A stretch of 40,069 nucleotides of DNA from a candidate division WWE3 bacterium. Its GTDB lineage: Bacteria; Patescibacteriota; WWE3; UBA101185; UBA10185. Shown here in pieces: positions 14,768 through 24,785 of the stretch; position 1 is the first letter of the stretch; every line of letters begins with the position of its first letter. The position numbers and the translations under genes were made by a program. The DNA lies in contig JAAZNV010000009.1 of assembly GCA_012798115.1 (NCBI GenBank), positions 74,156 to 114,224 on the forward strand, in the 5' to 3' direction. The notes below the pieces were generated by a model, which was not told the origin of the DNA, did not search any database, and worked only from the letters and a program-made list of their open reading frames with translations.

Positions 14768-15838
14768 TTATTTCCCTATGGGTAGAAGAATAACCCTTAA
14801 TGCTTTATCCTTAATAAATTCCGGACTAGCTGTACTTGTAATTGTAGTTTGTTGATCTTCTATAGTGCTCATTACTGCTTCCTGATGTTTGGCGTCCAGC
14901 TCCGAAAATATATCATCTAGTAAAAGAACAGGTCTTTCTTTTTTTATCTTTTCTATATATTCAATCTCAGAAAGTTTAAGAGCTAAAACACATGTTCTTT
15001 GTTCTCCTCTTGATCCAAATTCCGAAACATTATGATCGTTAAAATAAATATCAAAGTCATCTCTATGAGGGCCTACTAATGTTGTCATAGCAGCAACTTC
15101 TTGCTTTTTGTATTCTTCTAACCTTTCTTCGCTTACCTCATTTTTCTTATATATTACTTCGGTTTTTGTACCTTCGTTGCTTAATCTTTTACCATTTTCA
15201 CTAATGTGTGGCTTTATACTTTTAAACATTTTCTCTCTTTTCTCTTGAATGGTAATTCCATTAACTAAAATCTGCTTCGTGTAAAAATCTATTTGATCGT
15301 ATCCCCCTTGACCGGAGTTAATAAGTTCTAATATTTTATTTCTTTGCTTAACAGCTCTTGTGTAATTTGTTAAAGCTCTTTCATATTCAATATCAACTTG
15401 TGAAATAACATCGTCCATATATTTTCTTCTTTCAGATGGAGATCCAGTAATAAGTTGAATGTCTTCTGGAGAAAAGAGAACTGAATTAAATATCCCTGTA
15501 AAGTATTGAATACTCTTTGCAACTTTATTTATTTTTACCTTTTTTGTAGATATGTTCTCAAACTTTTCATTTCTTATTACTTGTAGTTCCATGTCAAACT
15601 TTTCTTCTTTGGTTTCTATTTTGGCATTAATAATACAGAATAGCTTGTTATATTGTATTAGATCCTTGTCATACCTTGACCTATCTGATCTACCTGTTGA
15701 AAGTATGTGAATTGCTTCCAATATGTTTGATTTACCCGATCCATTAGGCCCAGATATTAAAGTTAGTTTTTCATCAAAATCTATTTCTATATTTGAATGA
15801 TTTCTATAGTTTGTAAGCTTAAGATTATTTATTTTCAT
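14768..15838 (-). CDS. recF: DNA replication and repair protein RecF
   Basis: An SMC-like ATPase that helps RecOR load RecA at single-strand gaps. The Walker A motif is LISGPNGSGKSNILEAIHILSTGRS at residues about 28-52. The ABC signature is FGSRGEQRTCVLALKLSE, and Walker B is RPVLLLDDIFSELDAKH. The length of 356 aa is normal. The end meets a perfect terminator hairpin. It lies 72 nt downstream of mutM on the same strand, with no clear Shine-Dalgarno sequence, and may share the transcript that starts at the glycosyltransferase gene. Confidence 0.93.
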   Translation of the reverse strand: MKINNLKLTNYRNHSNIEIDFDEKLTLISGPNGSGKSNILEAIHILSTGRSDRSRYDKDLIQYNKLFCIINAKIETKEEKFDMELQVIRNEKFENISTKKVKINKVAKSIQYFTGIFNSVLFSPEDIQLITGSPSERRKYMDDVISQVDIEYERALTNYTRAVKQRNKILELINSGQGGYDQIDFYTKQILVNGITIQEKREKMFKSIKPHISENGKRLSNEGTKTEVIYKKNEVSEERLEEYKKQEVAAMTTLVGPHRDDFDIYFNDHNVSEFGSRGEQRTCVLALKLSEIEYIEKIKKERPVLLLDDIFSELDAKHQEAVMSTIEDQQTTITSTASPEFIKDKALRVILLPIGK

Positions 15839-15910
15839 TCTTATTTTTGTTAGTTTTACTTAATTGACTTTCTAGTACTTAAAATTAATTCAAGATTCTA
15901 ATTAACTAGG

Positions 15911-16798
15911 TTAAAATAATTTCTTTTGATTTTTATTTTCTTCCTTAGTTAATTTTTTGTCTTTAAAGTTTTTATATAATTGGCAAGTAGGGCAGTAATA
16001 TGTTCCTCTTCCATTTATTTTTATAAATTCAACCTTGGAATTACACATAGGACATTTCTGCTTGAGATAAATTTTAAAATGATTTTGTTGATGACCTTCT
16101 TTCCCAAAGATATCTACATACATTTTATCCGGGAGAGTAGATCCTCTATTTTTAATTCCTTCTCTTAAAACTTGTCTAATAGATTTAAGAAGTTTGGTTG
16201 CATATTCCAGTGTTATGTCTTGAGTGGAAGTTTTTGGATGTATTCTTGAAAGGAATAGGGAATCAGTTGCGTAAATATTTCCAACTCCAGATATAATTTT
16301 TTGATCCAGAAGAACATTTTTAATATTTGTTTTCTTGGATTTGATTTGCTCTAAGAATTTTTCTGGGGTTATTTTTTCTTCCAATGGATCTAACCCATAT
16401 TTATTAGCTAAAGTAGATACCCCTTGCTTGTTTAGCACTAATACTTTTCCAAATTGTCTCATATCTGCAAATTTTAAGTGTAAGATTTTATCGTTTCTTT
16501 CCAGTTCAAGTACAATTTTTACCCAGTTATCGTCTTTATGGCTTGATTCCCGTAGGAGAATTCTTCCTGTCATTGCTAAATGAAATACAATATATGTATC
16601 TTTTGAGAGTTTTATTACTATGTTTTTAGCAATATTTTCTACATCTAATATTTTTAATCCTATGGTATTCTTAAGTTTTGTGTTTATTGGAGATGGAAGC
16701 TTGTAGTACTTGAATACTTGGATATTTTTTATCTTATATCCTATGATATTTTTCTTTAAGTCTTGTGAAATTGTATATACTTCAGGAAACTCAGGCAT
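15911..16798 (-). CDS. mutM: Formamidopyrimidine-DNA glycosylase
   Basis: A base-excision enzyme that removes oxidised purines such as 8-oxoguanine. The N-terminus MPEFPEV supplies the catalytic Pro (Schiff base) and Glu. DQKIISGVGNIYATDSLFLSRIHP is the helix-two-turn-helix DNA-binding element. The C-terminal zinc finger CPMCNSKVEFIKINGRGTYYCPTCQ has all four Cys. At 295 aa, a Lys-rich tail of about 20 residues extends past the finger. The ATG lies 8 nt inside the end of the glycosyltransferase gene, so the two are translationally coupled. Confidence 0.94.
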   Translation of the reverse strand: MPEFPEVYTISQDLKKNIIGYKIKNIQVFKYYKLPSPINTKLKNTIGLKILDVENIAKNIVIKLSKDTYIVFHLAMTGRILLRESSHKDDNWVKIVLELERNDKILHLKFADMRQFGKVLVLNKQGVSTLANKYGLDPLEEKITPEKFLEQIKSKKTNIKNVLLDQKIISGVGNIYATDSLFLSRIHPKTSTQDITLEYATKLLKSIRQVLREGIKNRGSTLPDKMYVDIFGKEGHQQNHFKIYLKQKCPMCNSKVEFIKINGRGTYYCPTCQLYKNFKDKKLTKEENKNQKKLF

Positions 16799-17915
16799 TC
16801 TTTTGATGTTCTTCCCATTTTTCTCTTACAAAATTTTCAAATTCATTTGAGAATCTTTCTCTGGAAAATCTTTGAGCATGTTCTTTTATTTTTTCATGAT
16901 TAAATTGCCTGTTTTTTATAGCCTTATCAAACTCTATTAGTTTTTGAGATAAGCATTCCACTGTTTCTTCTTCAAAGAACATCCCATCCTCACCTTCAAC
17001 TATTGTTTCTAAATGGCCCCCGGATCTATGAGCAAGCACTGGTTTTCCATGAGCCATTGCTTCTACTGGTACTATTCCAAAATCTTCTTCCACAACTGGG
17101 TTTATTAATCCTACCGAGTTCTCAAGTATCTGATGCTTTTCTTCATCGGATGCTCTACCTTTAAATATGATATTTTCTTTTGCCTTTGCTTTTAACTTGG
17201 ATTCTTCTTTTCCAGTACCTACAATAACGAGAGGAAACCTTATCTCATTGAATGTGTCTATTAGCAAATCAAAATTTTTGTATCTTGATAATCTTCCTAC
17301 AGCCACAAAGTATGGTGTTACAGCTTTTTTAAGATCACTTCCGCTTTTAACATTAACATCTACTGGAGGGTAGATTATCTTTGAGTCTCTTCCGTAGAAC
17401 TTTTTTATTCTTTTCCTTGTGTTTTCTGAATTAGTTAAAATATAGTCTGGCCTTTGAGCTGCTACGTAATCCCAAATTCTTAGAGCGTTTGACAAGTAGC
17501 TATACATTGGTTTAAGAGTAGGCTTCTCCCATTTTGTAGTTTCTTGAGAATATTTATATAAAAATCGGGGCGGAGTATGAATATATGTAATGTGAAGTTG
17601 TTCTGGTTTTGTGATTATTCCTTTGTTCCATGTATTACCATCTGATACTACTATGTCATACTTTCTATAATCAAAACTTTCAAATATTGTTGGCATTTTG
17701 AATAAGAAAAACAGTTTAGACGATAAACCATTAAACAGCCCTTTTGGATAGATTATTTCTCTTGATTTTATGAACTCTGTCATGTACTTGGGGTTATATT
17801 TAGCTGTATAAACAGGGGAATTAGGAAATATTTTTGCTATTTCCTCAAATGTCTTTTCTGCTCCTCCATATTGTTCTAAAAACTCATGTGCAAGAGCTAC
17901 TTTTGGTTGTTTCAT
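16791..17915 (-). CDS. GT4-type glycosyltransferase
   Basis: A retaining GT-B glycosyltransferase of family 4. The N-domain begins VALAHEFLEQYGGAEKTFEEIAKIFP, with the Gly-Gly-Ala-Glu donor-side motif. The C-domain has FVAVGRLSRYKNFDLLIDTF and ends with the nucleotide-sugar site VVEEDFGIVPVEAMAHGKPVLAHRSGGHLETI (the EDFG...E motif). It probably builds a surface polysaccharide or glycolipid at the membrane; donor and acceptor are unknown. A TATAAT box ends 6 nt before the ATG, without a Shine-Dalgarno sequence, so the message should be leaderless. It leads an operon with mutM and possibly recF. Confidence 0.88.
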   Translation of the reverse strand: MKQPKVALAHEFLEQYGGAEKTFEEIAKIFPNSPVYTAKYNPKYMTEFIKSREIIYPKGLFNGLSSKLFFLFKMPTIFESFDYRKYDIVVSDGNTWNKGIITKPEQLHITYIHTPPRFLYKYSQETTKWEKPTLKPMYSYLSNALRIWDYVAAQRPDYILTNSENTRKRIKKFYGRDSKIIYPPVDVNVKSGSDLKKAVTPYFVAVGRLSRYKNFDLLIDTFNEIRFPLVIVGTGKEESKLKAKAKENIIFKGRASDEEKHQILENSVGLINPVVEEDFGIVPVEAMAHGKPVLAHRSGGHLETIVEGEDGMFFEEETVECLSQKLIEFDKAIKNRQFNHEKIKEHAQRFSRERFSNEFENFVREKWEEHQKNA

Positions 17916-17921
17916 AAATGT

Positions 17922-17927
17922 ATTATA
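17922..17927 (-). promoter_or_regulatory. -10 box of the glycosyltransferase gene, leaderless
   Basis: TATAAT on the minus strand, then ACATTT and the ATG. Spacing of 6 nt puts the RNA start at the start codon. Confidence 0.7.
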
Positions 17928-18033
17928 CCGTATCTACAAGCACTTTTTCTTCTCTTTAGCATCTTCCTATTACCTTCGGTATATTTATATGTAAACCATT
18001 GACACGTAAACCAAATTATGAGTTCATTTACGT

Positions 18034-18543
18034 ATGAGGAAGAGTTCTTTTCTACCTTTAGCTTTAATAGTTTGCACCTTTTTAATGCTTCCTGTAGCAT
18101 TTTGGTTTTTTAATTCTAAAACTAATGAGGGTATTGTTAGAGGAGTTGAAACTAAGTCCAATTTAAATGGTGTGGTAGTAAAGATAAGTTCTAGGTATGG
18201 AACTTGGGAAATGTCTAAATACCTGTGTAAGTCAAAAGAAGAGTGTTTATTTTCTGTTTCATCTGGGAAAAGTTTGGATAAAGTTGGTGGCGGGGTAGTG
18301 GAAAACCAAGATATAGAAATTTCATATGATCAAGCTTGGAAAGATTATTCATTTTTGAAGGTGTTTGTTAAGCCTGCATGGGGATCTCAAGCAGGACAAT
18401 TTAATGCTTCTATAATTAAAAACTCTTCTCAAATGAGTATTGAAAGTGTTTCTGTTGATAATTATGAGTACAATATTGTAATTATTCCTTTGGAAGATTT
18501 AAAGAATCATCTTGAAGGTGTAATTAGATTTTCTAGTTTTTAA
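18034..18543 (+). CDS. Exported or membrane-anchored protein of unknown function
   Basis: A positively charged start and a hydrophobic segment (RKSSFLPLALIVCTFLMLPVAFWFF, residues 2-26) act as signal peptide or anchor. The remaining 140 residues look beta-rich and I do not recognise them; there is one Cys pair (YLCKSKEECLF). A TTGACA stands 29 nt before the ATG, with TTCATT at the -10 position after an 18-nt spacer, ending 5 nt before the ATG. The gene is divergent from the glycosyltransferase gene and shares its intergenic region. Confidence 0.6.
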   Translation: MRKSSFLPLALIVCTFLMLPVAFWFFNSKTNEGIVRGVETKSNLNGVVVKISSRYGTWEMSKYLCKSKEECLFSVSSGKSLDKVGGGVVENQDIEISYDQAWKDYSFLKVFVKPAWGSQAGQFNASIIKNSSQMSIESVSVDNYEYNIVIIPLEDLKNHLEGVIRFSSF

Positions 18544-18578
18544 TTTTCCTTCCTCTTTTATTTTTTCCTTCAGTGATC

Positions 18579-18584
18579 TAGTAT
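18579..18584 (+). promoter_or_regulatory. -10 box of the HEPN gene, leaderless
   Basis: TAGTAT, then TTGCAT and ATG 18591. The 6-nt spacing decides the start codon against the TTG at 18585. Confidence 0.6.
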
Positions 18585-18590
18585 TTGCAT

Positions 18591-19073
18591 ATGCAGGTTA
18601 TTGCTAGAGATTCTAGATTATGGAACTATATCACACCTGAGATAAGGGATCTTATTGAAGATGGAGAAATAATTCTTAATTTTGTGCACGACAATAAACA
18701 CAGAGCAGAGATTTCTGATTTTTCTTTTATTGTGTTTCCCTTTGCAAAGGCTTATGAAGGATTTTTGAAAAGATTCTTTTTAGACTCTGGACTAATCACT
18801 GAAGATGAATACTTTGGGGATGAAATACGAATAGGGAGGTTATTAAATCCCAACTATGAAGATAACTCTAGTGTATATAAAAGGATTTGTAATAAACCAG
18901 GTGCAGGTAGAAATGTACCAGAAAGGTTATGGGGTGCATGGAAAAAAGGGAGAAACTTAGTGTTTCACTACTTTCCTAACAACTTTAGAAAGTTAAGTTA
19001 CGATGAGTCTTTAGATATCATAAATGATCTTATTAACGCTATGGCAGAAGTAGTGTCTGGTTGTATAAGTTAA
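18591..19073 (+). CDS. Lone HEPN-domain protein (putative ribonuclease)
   Basis: The C-terminal part shows a HEPN-type active site: WKKGRNLVFHYFPN contains R-x4-H (RNLVFH), the catalytic pair of HEPN RNases such as RNase LS (RnlA/LsoA) toxins. The region before it (ISDFSFIVFPFAKAYEGFLKRFFLDSGLI) is the helical hairpin seen in this group. The track's TTG 18585 is less likely than ATG 18591, because a TAGTAT box ends exactly 6 nt before the ATG. No antitoxin-like gene is next to it. The 3' end overlaps the stop of the convergent secreted protein by 4 nt. Function as a toxin or defence RNase is inference. Confidence 0.62.
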   Translation: MQVIARDSRLWNYITPEIRDLIEDGEIILNFVHDNKHRAEISDFSFIVFPFAKAYEGFLKRFFLDSGLITEDEYFGDEIRIGRLLNPNYEDNSSVYKRICNKPGAGRNVPERLWGAWKKGRNLVFHYFPNNFRKLSYDESLDIINDLINAMAEVVSGCIS

Positions 19074-21436
19074 TTTATGTTTGATACTTCAAATATAGAA
19101 TTAATTATGCGTCTTTTTAAAATACTTTTTTCTAGTGTATTGACTTTGATTGCATAACTTTGAGTATCTTCTATGTTGCCATTTACGTCCTGGGACTTGA
19201 AAAGTAAGTTAGTTACTCCTTCTTTTTGTACTAAAAATGGTTGTGAGTAAGTATCCCATGTTACTCCATTGTTTGTTGAATAAAATATATTCTCAATTTG
19301 GCTATTTTCTGCATCTGTAGAGGATAAATTTATAGTAGGGAATTCAATAAACCATCCATTATTGTTACTTCCTAACATATAAATTTCAGTTTTTGGAGGT
19401 TTGTTATCTATCATCTCTCCAAATACTGCAAACCAGCTTAAGTGATTAACCGTTGAAGTTAATACGTTTGTTTCTGCGTTAAATGAAGAAGGAATAATTT
19501 CCCAAACTTTTTGAAATTCATTCCAAAAGTAAAGTTGAATAGTATCTAAAAATAAATTTGAAAGTTGATCTTGACTAATTGAAATTTCCACTTGAATGAC
19601 ATCATTTAATAATTCTTGTTTATAACCTAACTGATCAAAAACTTCTAATAAAAAGGATGTTAGTTCTACATACTTGAATAAGTTTCGGGAAGAATAAATA
19701 GGAGAGATAGTTGGTCTAATATAGGGAGTGATTATTGCTGTTATATTTTCACTTGCATTTGCAAAGGTAATCTTTTTGTTTTTTGTGTTTAATTTACTTT
19801 CATCATTCGTTATAAATTTTGAAACATTTTCGTTTTCATTTTTCCATAAGTATATACTTTCAGTCCCTTGATGACTTCCAAGTAAATCATTCCATAAATA
19901 ATTTTTCCATGGATCCGCAATTTTATTATTTTGCCATCCAAATGGATCCACTCTTCCATCTGGATAATCATTAAGAAAATTGTCGTCTGTATTTACATCC
20001 TTCAAAACTTCAAAGTGAAGATGAGGGCCAGTCGTATTTCCTGTTATACCAACCTTTCCTATTATGTCATTATTATTCACCCAGATTTGACTGCTTTTTG
20101 TTATCAATCCTTCATTTTGAAGATGCATGTAGGTTGTTTGATAACCATTTAAATGATTAATTTTTATAGTATTTCCACAAGAATTGCAATAATAGTAACT
20201 AGCATAGCCAGATAGCGGTGCTCTTATTTCTGTTCCATATTTAAGTGCAAAATCTATTCCGCTGTGTGAACTGTAATAAACATATGGTTCTGTATTTCTT
20301 ATTCCAAGGAAATTTAATGTAGTTTCTTTTTCATTTTCAGATTCTGTGTGATACGTGTATCCTAAGAGTGGGTAGCTGTGATCAAAATATGAGGTAATGT
20401 TATCTAATAATTCGTCTGTGCTTTCATAATCCCACGGTATGTCAAAAATTGGTAGCTTTGAAAAACCTTCTTTTGGAATTTTATACTTGTAAATCCCATT
20501 GAGGTATACAGCAGAAAATATATAAAAAGAATCTGAGTATAACCATGTTAACTCATACGTTTTATCCATTTGCGGTGTGTCCAAATGTGTGTCTATCCAT
20601 GTATTTCCAAGGTCTGATGTGTAGTACACGGAATAATTTTGTTCTAAAGGATTTTCTCTTCCAACATAGTACTTGTTATTAAGATATGTGATGTTACCTA
20701 CAGCATAGTTTCCAAGGCTTTGTGATTTTTCCCATGTTTCTCCTTTATCCTTTGATATATAAAGACCATCAATCCCAGAAGACCCTGCAAAAATCACACT
20801 TCCGTTTATACAAAAAAACATTATTCCTTTGTTACTTAACTCTGTTACTTCTTCCCAAGTGTTTCCCTTATCTATACTCTTAAACACCTTATTTGAAGTA
20901 GAGGTGAATACAATATCTTCTGAACCTTCAATAGAATATATTTTTGTTCCGTCAATTCCATTCCCAATCTTTTGAATCCATGTTTGACCTTCATCCTGAG
21001 ATATATAAAGGCCAGCGTTTTCCTTTCCAAGGTATATTGTTTGTGAATCTCTTGTTACTTTAGTTGATGTTCCAAGAGGGCCTATTTGTTCCCATGTTTC
21101 TCCTTTATCGTTTGATACAAAAAGACCAGATTTATGATTTACTGAGTAGTATGTTGCTGCATATATTTTCCCTTGATAATATTTAATATCCTTCACACCC
21201 ATACCTGTTAAACCAAGCAAGACCCATGTGTTACCTAGATCTTTTGATAAGTAAATGCCGTTTGATTGTGTGGAACTAGAAAATTCTCCAGCTAATATTC
21301 CCCAAGGTGTTTGCTCTATGGATATCATCATTGGTGTTGGCGTGAAAGTTCTTGTCCATAATGATTCAGCATGTATTCTATTTATAGCTATTATAGATAA
21401 AAGTATAAATACAAAAAACTTTCCAATTTTCTTCAC
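19070..21436 (-). CDS. Large secreted Asp-box repeat protein with M23 peptidase domain
   Basis: A signal peptide (KKIGKFFVFILLSIIAINRIHA) is followed by six Asp-box repeats of the BNR/sialidase-like beta-propeller type (SKDLGNTW, SNDKGETW, SQDEGQTW, SIDKGNTW, SKDKGETW, TSDLGNTW; residues about 40-300). Then comes an M23 metallopeptidase domain with HSGIDF and HLHFEV as zinc ligands (about 380-490). A beta domain follows, and the C-terminus has an OmpL47-like repeat (YSTNNGVTWDTY...SQDVNGN). M23 enzymes cut peptidoglycan cross-links. The propeller probably binds a surface glycan or protein. The start is a GTG; the ATG two bases upstream is out of frame. No catalytic Arg triad of sialidases is evident. 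Confidence 0.78.
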   Translation of the reverse strand: MKKIGKFFVFILLSIIAINRIHAESLWTRTFTPTPMMISIEQTPWGILAGEFSSSTQSNGIYLSKDLGNTWVLLGLTGMGVKDIKYYQGKIYAATYYSVNHKSGLFVSNDKGETWEQIGPLGTSTKVTRDSQTIYLGKENAGLYISQDEGQTWIQKIGNGIDGTKIYSIEGSEDIVFTSTSNKVFKSIDKGNTWEEVTELSNKGIMFFCINGSVIFAGSSGIDGLYISKDKGETWEKSQSLGNYAVGNITYLNNKYYVGRENPLEQNYSVYYTSDLGNTWIDTHLDTPQMDKTYELTWLYSDSFYIFSAVYLNGIYKYKIPKEGFSKLPIFDIPWDYESTDELLDNITSYFDHSYPLLGYTYHTESENEKETTLNFLGIRNTEPYVYYSSHSGIDFALKYGTEIRAPLSGYASYYYCNSCGNTIKINHLNGYQTTYMHLQNEGLITKSSQIWVNNNDIIGKVGITGNTTGPHLHFEVLKDVNTDDNFLNDYPDGRVDPFGWQNNKIADPWKNYLWNDLLGSHQGTESIYLWKNENENVSKFITNDESKLNTKNKKITFANASENITAIITPYIRPTISPIYSSRNLFKYVELTSFLLEVFDQLGYKQELLNDVIQVEISISQDQLSNLFLDTIQLYFWNEFQKVWEIIPSSFNAETNVLTSTVNHLSWFAVFGEMIDNKPPKTEIYMLGSNNNGWFIEFPTINLSSTDAENSQIENIFYSTNNGVTWDTYSQPFLVQKEGVTNLLFKSQDVNGNIEDTQSYAIKVNTLEKSILKRRIINSIFEVSNIN

Positions 21437-21502
21437 ATTTATTTACTAATCTATAGATATTAAAGGATCAATGTACAAACCTCTTGTTTTAATAGAATGT
21501 AG

Positions 21503-21508
21503 TAGAAT
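21503..21508 (+). promoter_or_regulatory. -10 box of the BpsA-SpeD gene, leaderless GTG start
   Basis: TAGAAT, then ACGTTT and GTG 21515. No Shine-Dalgarno sequence is present. Confidence 0.6.
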
Positions 21509-21514
21509 ACGTTT

Positions 21515-22864
21515 GTGGATAATTTGATTAATAGAATTAAAAATAAAAATCCTGATCTTAGAAAAGCAGAGATAGAAGGACTGTTGTTTTTATTGAAAAA
21601 TAAATGCTCATTTACTAATCAAGATTTTATATCCTTAACTGGAATTCCTAAAGAAACTTTGAAGCAATTTAAAAAATCTATCTCCAGTTTACTAGAGGAA
21701 CCTAATGATAATTTAGTTTCATTAAGTATGGAGGGCAAAGAAGAATTAAGAAATGTTAAACTTAAACCATATAAGTGGTCTCTTTTATCAGTGAAATCCG
21801 GTCATAGTAAGTCACTAGAAAAGATATGTGAAATAAGGGACAAGTATGACATAAGACCTAGGAGGGAATATGATCAGTTTTTAGCTACTCCAGAGACCTC
21901 TTATGCAAAAGCACAAATACTTTTTGATAAAGGAGTAATAGATGGGAAGTCTATTGCATTTATTGGAGATGATGATTTGAACTCCTTAATGTTAGCTGCT
22001 TTATCTTTGGAAAGTGAAAACAGTGGTGATTATAAAAATATTACTGTGTTTGATATTGATCCTCAGGTATTAAATTCCATTGAAAGATCTTCAAAGGAGC
22101 TAGGACTAAAAAATATTGAAACAGTTCTTTATGATGTGAGAAATAAACTTGATAAAAAGTATTTAGGAAGGTTTGATGTTGTAGTTTTTGATCCTCCGTA
22201 TACAAGGAGTGGAGTGGTTTTGTTTCTTCAAAGGTCCATAGAACTTTTAGGAAATAGGTTAGAAAGCAATGGTAACTTTGAAGGCAAATATATTTTTATG
22301 TACTATGGAAATAGTTTCAAATCTCCAGAGAAGGTACTGAAGATTCAAGAAGTACTAAATAGATTTAATTTAGTGATAGAAGATAAGATTGAAAAGTTTG
22401 CAAGATATTCAGGAGCAGAATCCATTGGAAATGCTAGTTCTCTTTATGTGTTAAGGACCAATAGGTTTACTCACCTGGCAGATTTTAGCTCAATTAAAAT
22501 TTATACATATGAGGAACAGAAAGAAGAAAGGTTTCCTTTCGTGGATCATTTAGTTTTTAAGGTTTTTGGGGTTAAAAATGATCTATTAAAGTCAAAGGGT
22601 AAGATTTTAGGTGTGCTGGGAGAGCTTTGTATGATGCATAATCTTAAGGTTATGGATAAGAAAATTACTAGTTTTAAAGGTGGTGGCCTAACAATTACAT
22701 TTGTCTTAGCAAATTCTAATCTTGTTGTTCACACTTGGCCTGAATTTGGATCTGTTCATATTGATCTTATTACATGCTCTCCTATTTATAAAAAAGATCT
22801 TTTACCATCTACTATTGGAAGCTTGTTTGGAACAAGCAAGATAGAAACTACTTGTGTAGAATAG
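21515..22864 (+). CDS. BpsA-SpeD fusion: branched polyamine synthase plus SAM-decarboxylase-like domain
   Basis: Two polyamine enzymes lie in one 449-aa chain. Residues about 1-80 form a winged-helix-like cap. Residues about 115-320 match BpsA, N4-bis(aminopropyl)spermidine synthase: RPRREYDQFLATPETS, the catalytic acidic cluster FIGDDD (152-154), DIDPQVL and FDPPYTRSG. Residues about 345-449 match SpeD, a pyruvoyl-dependent decarboxylase: LANSNLVVHTWPEFG, then IDLITC. Counting from Ser401 as E. coli-type Ser63, the processing His68 (H406) and proton-donor Cys83 (C421) fall at exact spacing. The usual Glu-Ser-His is Asn-Ser-Asn, so the substrate may not be S-adenosylmethionine. A TAGAAT box ends 6 nt before the GTG start, so the mRNA is leaderless. 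Decarboxylated SAM made by one half could feed the other. Confidence 0.85.
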   Translation: MDNLINRIKNKNPDLRKAEIEGLLFLLKNKCSFTNQDFISLTGIPKETLKQFKKSISSLLEEPNDNLVSLSMEGKEELRNVKLKPYKWSLLSVKSGHSKSLEKICEIRDKYDIRPRREYDQFLATPETSYAKAQILFDKGVIDGKSIAFIGDDDLNSLMLAALSLESENSGDYKNITVFDIDPQVLNSIERSSKELGLKNIETVLYDVRNKLDKKYLGRFDVVVFDPPYTRSGVVLFLQRSIELLGNRLESNGNFEGKYIFMYYGNSFKSPEKVLKIQEVLNRFNLVIEDKIEKFARYSGAESIGNASSLYVLRTNRFTHLADFSSIKIYTYEEQKEERFPFVDHLVFKVFGVKNDLLKSKGKILGVLGELCMMHNLKVMDKKITSFKGGGLTITFVLANSNLVVHTWPEFGSVHIDLITCSPIYKKDLLPSTIGSLFGTSKIETTCVE

Positions 22865-22874
22865 GATCTTGTTG

Positions 22875-22903
22875 TTGACATTGCAGAAAGTTGTTGCTAT
22901 TTA
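22875..22903 (+). promoter_or_regulatory. Promoter of the 16S rRNA gene
   Basis: TTGACA, a 17-nt spacer, then TATTTA. It lies about 155 nt upstream of the mature 16S start and just after the polyamine gene. It is the best -35 box in the window. Confidence 0.7.
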
Positions 22904-22944
22904 TTTAACACTGAAGTAATATTCAGATCTTGAACTTTGAAAAT

Positions 22945-22955
22945 ATCCTTTGAAG
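22945..22955 (+). promoter_or_regulatory. boxA-like antitermination element, 16S leader
   Basis: ATCCTTTGAAG in the 16S leader resembles the boxA core (TGTTCTTTGAAA). Similar strings stand before 23S and 5S. boxA elements bind NusB/NusE during rRNA transcription; that role is assumed from position. Confidence 0.4.
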
Positions 22956-23054
22956 TTTTGTTTATTCAAGATTTATAAGGCGAAAAGAACGGGTGCTTTT
23001 GATGGACGTTCACTAACGCATTTGTGAATGTCTCTCATTAGCTTTGCTAGCTTA

Positions 23055-24480
<1,426 letters not shown>

Positions 24481-24585
24481 TAGGGAGAAACTTCGTTTCT
24501 TACCTTGCGATTAAGTTTAAAATGCTTGCATTTTGAAGGAAATCGAGGGGGAGGACAGTAACTTGAATGAAAGAATTTTACCGTG

Positions 24586-24629
24586 TTAAACGGAAAGTCT
24601 TTCAAGATAAAGTTACACTTTCTGTTTAA
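24586..24629 (+). other. Hairpin in the 16S trailer
   Basis: TTAAACGGAAAGT pairs with ACTTTCTGTTTAA (13 bp with one G-U pair). It lies about 105 nt after 16S. The string GAAAGTCTTTCA inside it also occurs in the 23S leader (29333 on), which hints that both come from an old common spacer or processing site. Confidence 0.45.
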
Positions 24630-24760
24630 TAACTCTATAAAGCAGAAGGTTAATATAGATACTAATTCTCACGAAAGTATCTAGAGTAGGTTAGAAGATG
24701 AGCCTAAATCTTCAAATGAAGCTGGACGTTCTTTTTGCCTTATAGATCTTGATAAAAAAA

Positions 24761-24785
24761 GCTCGCATGTTATTGCGAGCTTTTT
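24761..24785 (+). terminator. Rho-independent terminator of the 16S transcript
   Basis: GCTCGCA-TGTTAT-TGCGAGC followed by TTTTTGTGTTT, with A7 before the stem. A textbook intrinsic terminator 280 nt after 16S; it ends the 16S unit before any other rRNA gene. Confidence 0.9.

Noticed and set aside
17912-18100. 62-aa minus-strand ORF in the divergent promoter region
   Set aside because: It covers the TATAAT of the glycosyltransferase gene and the start of the exported-protein gene.
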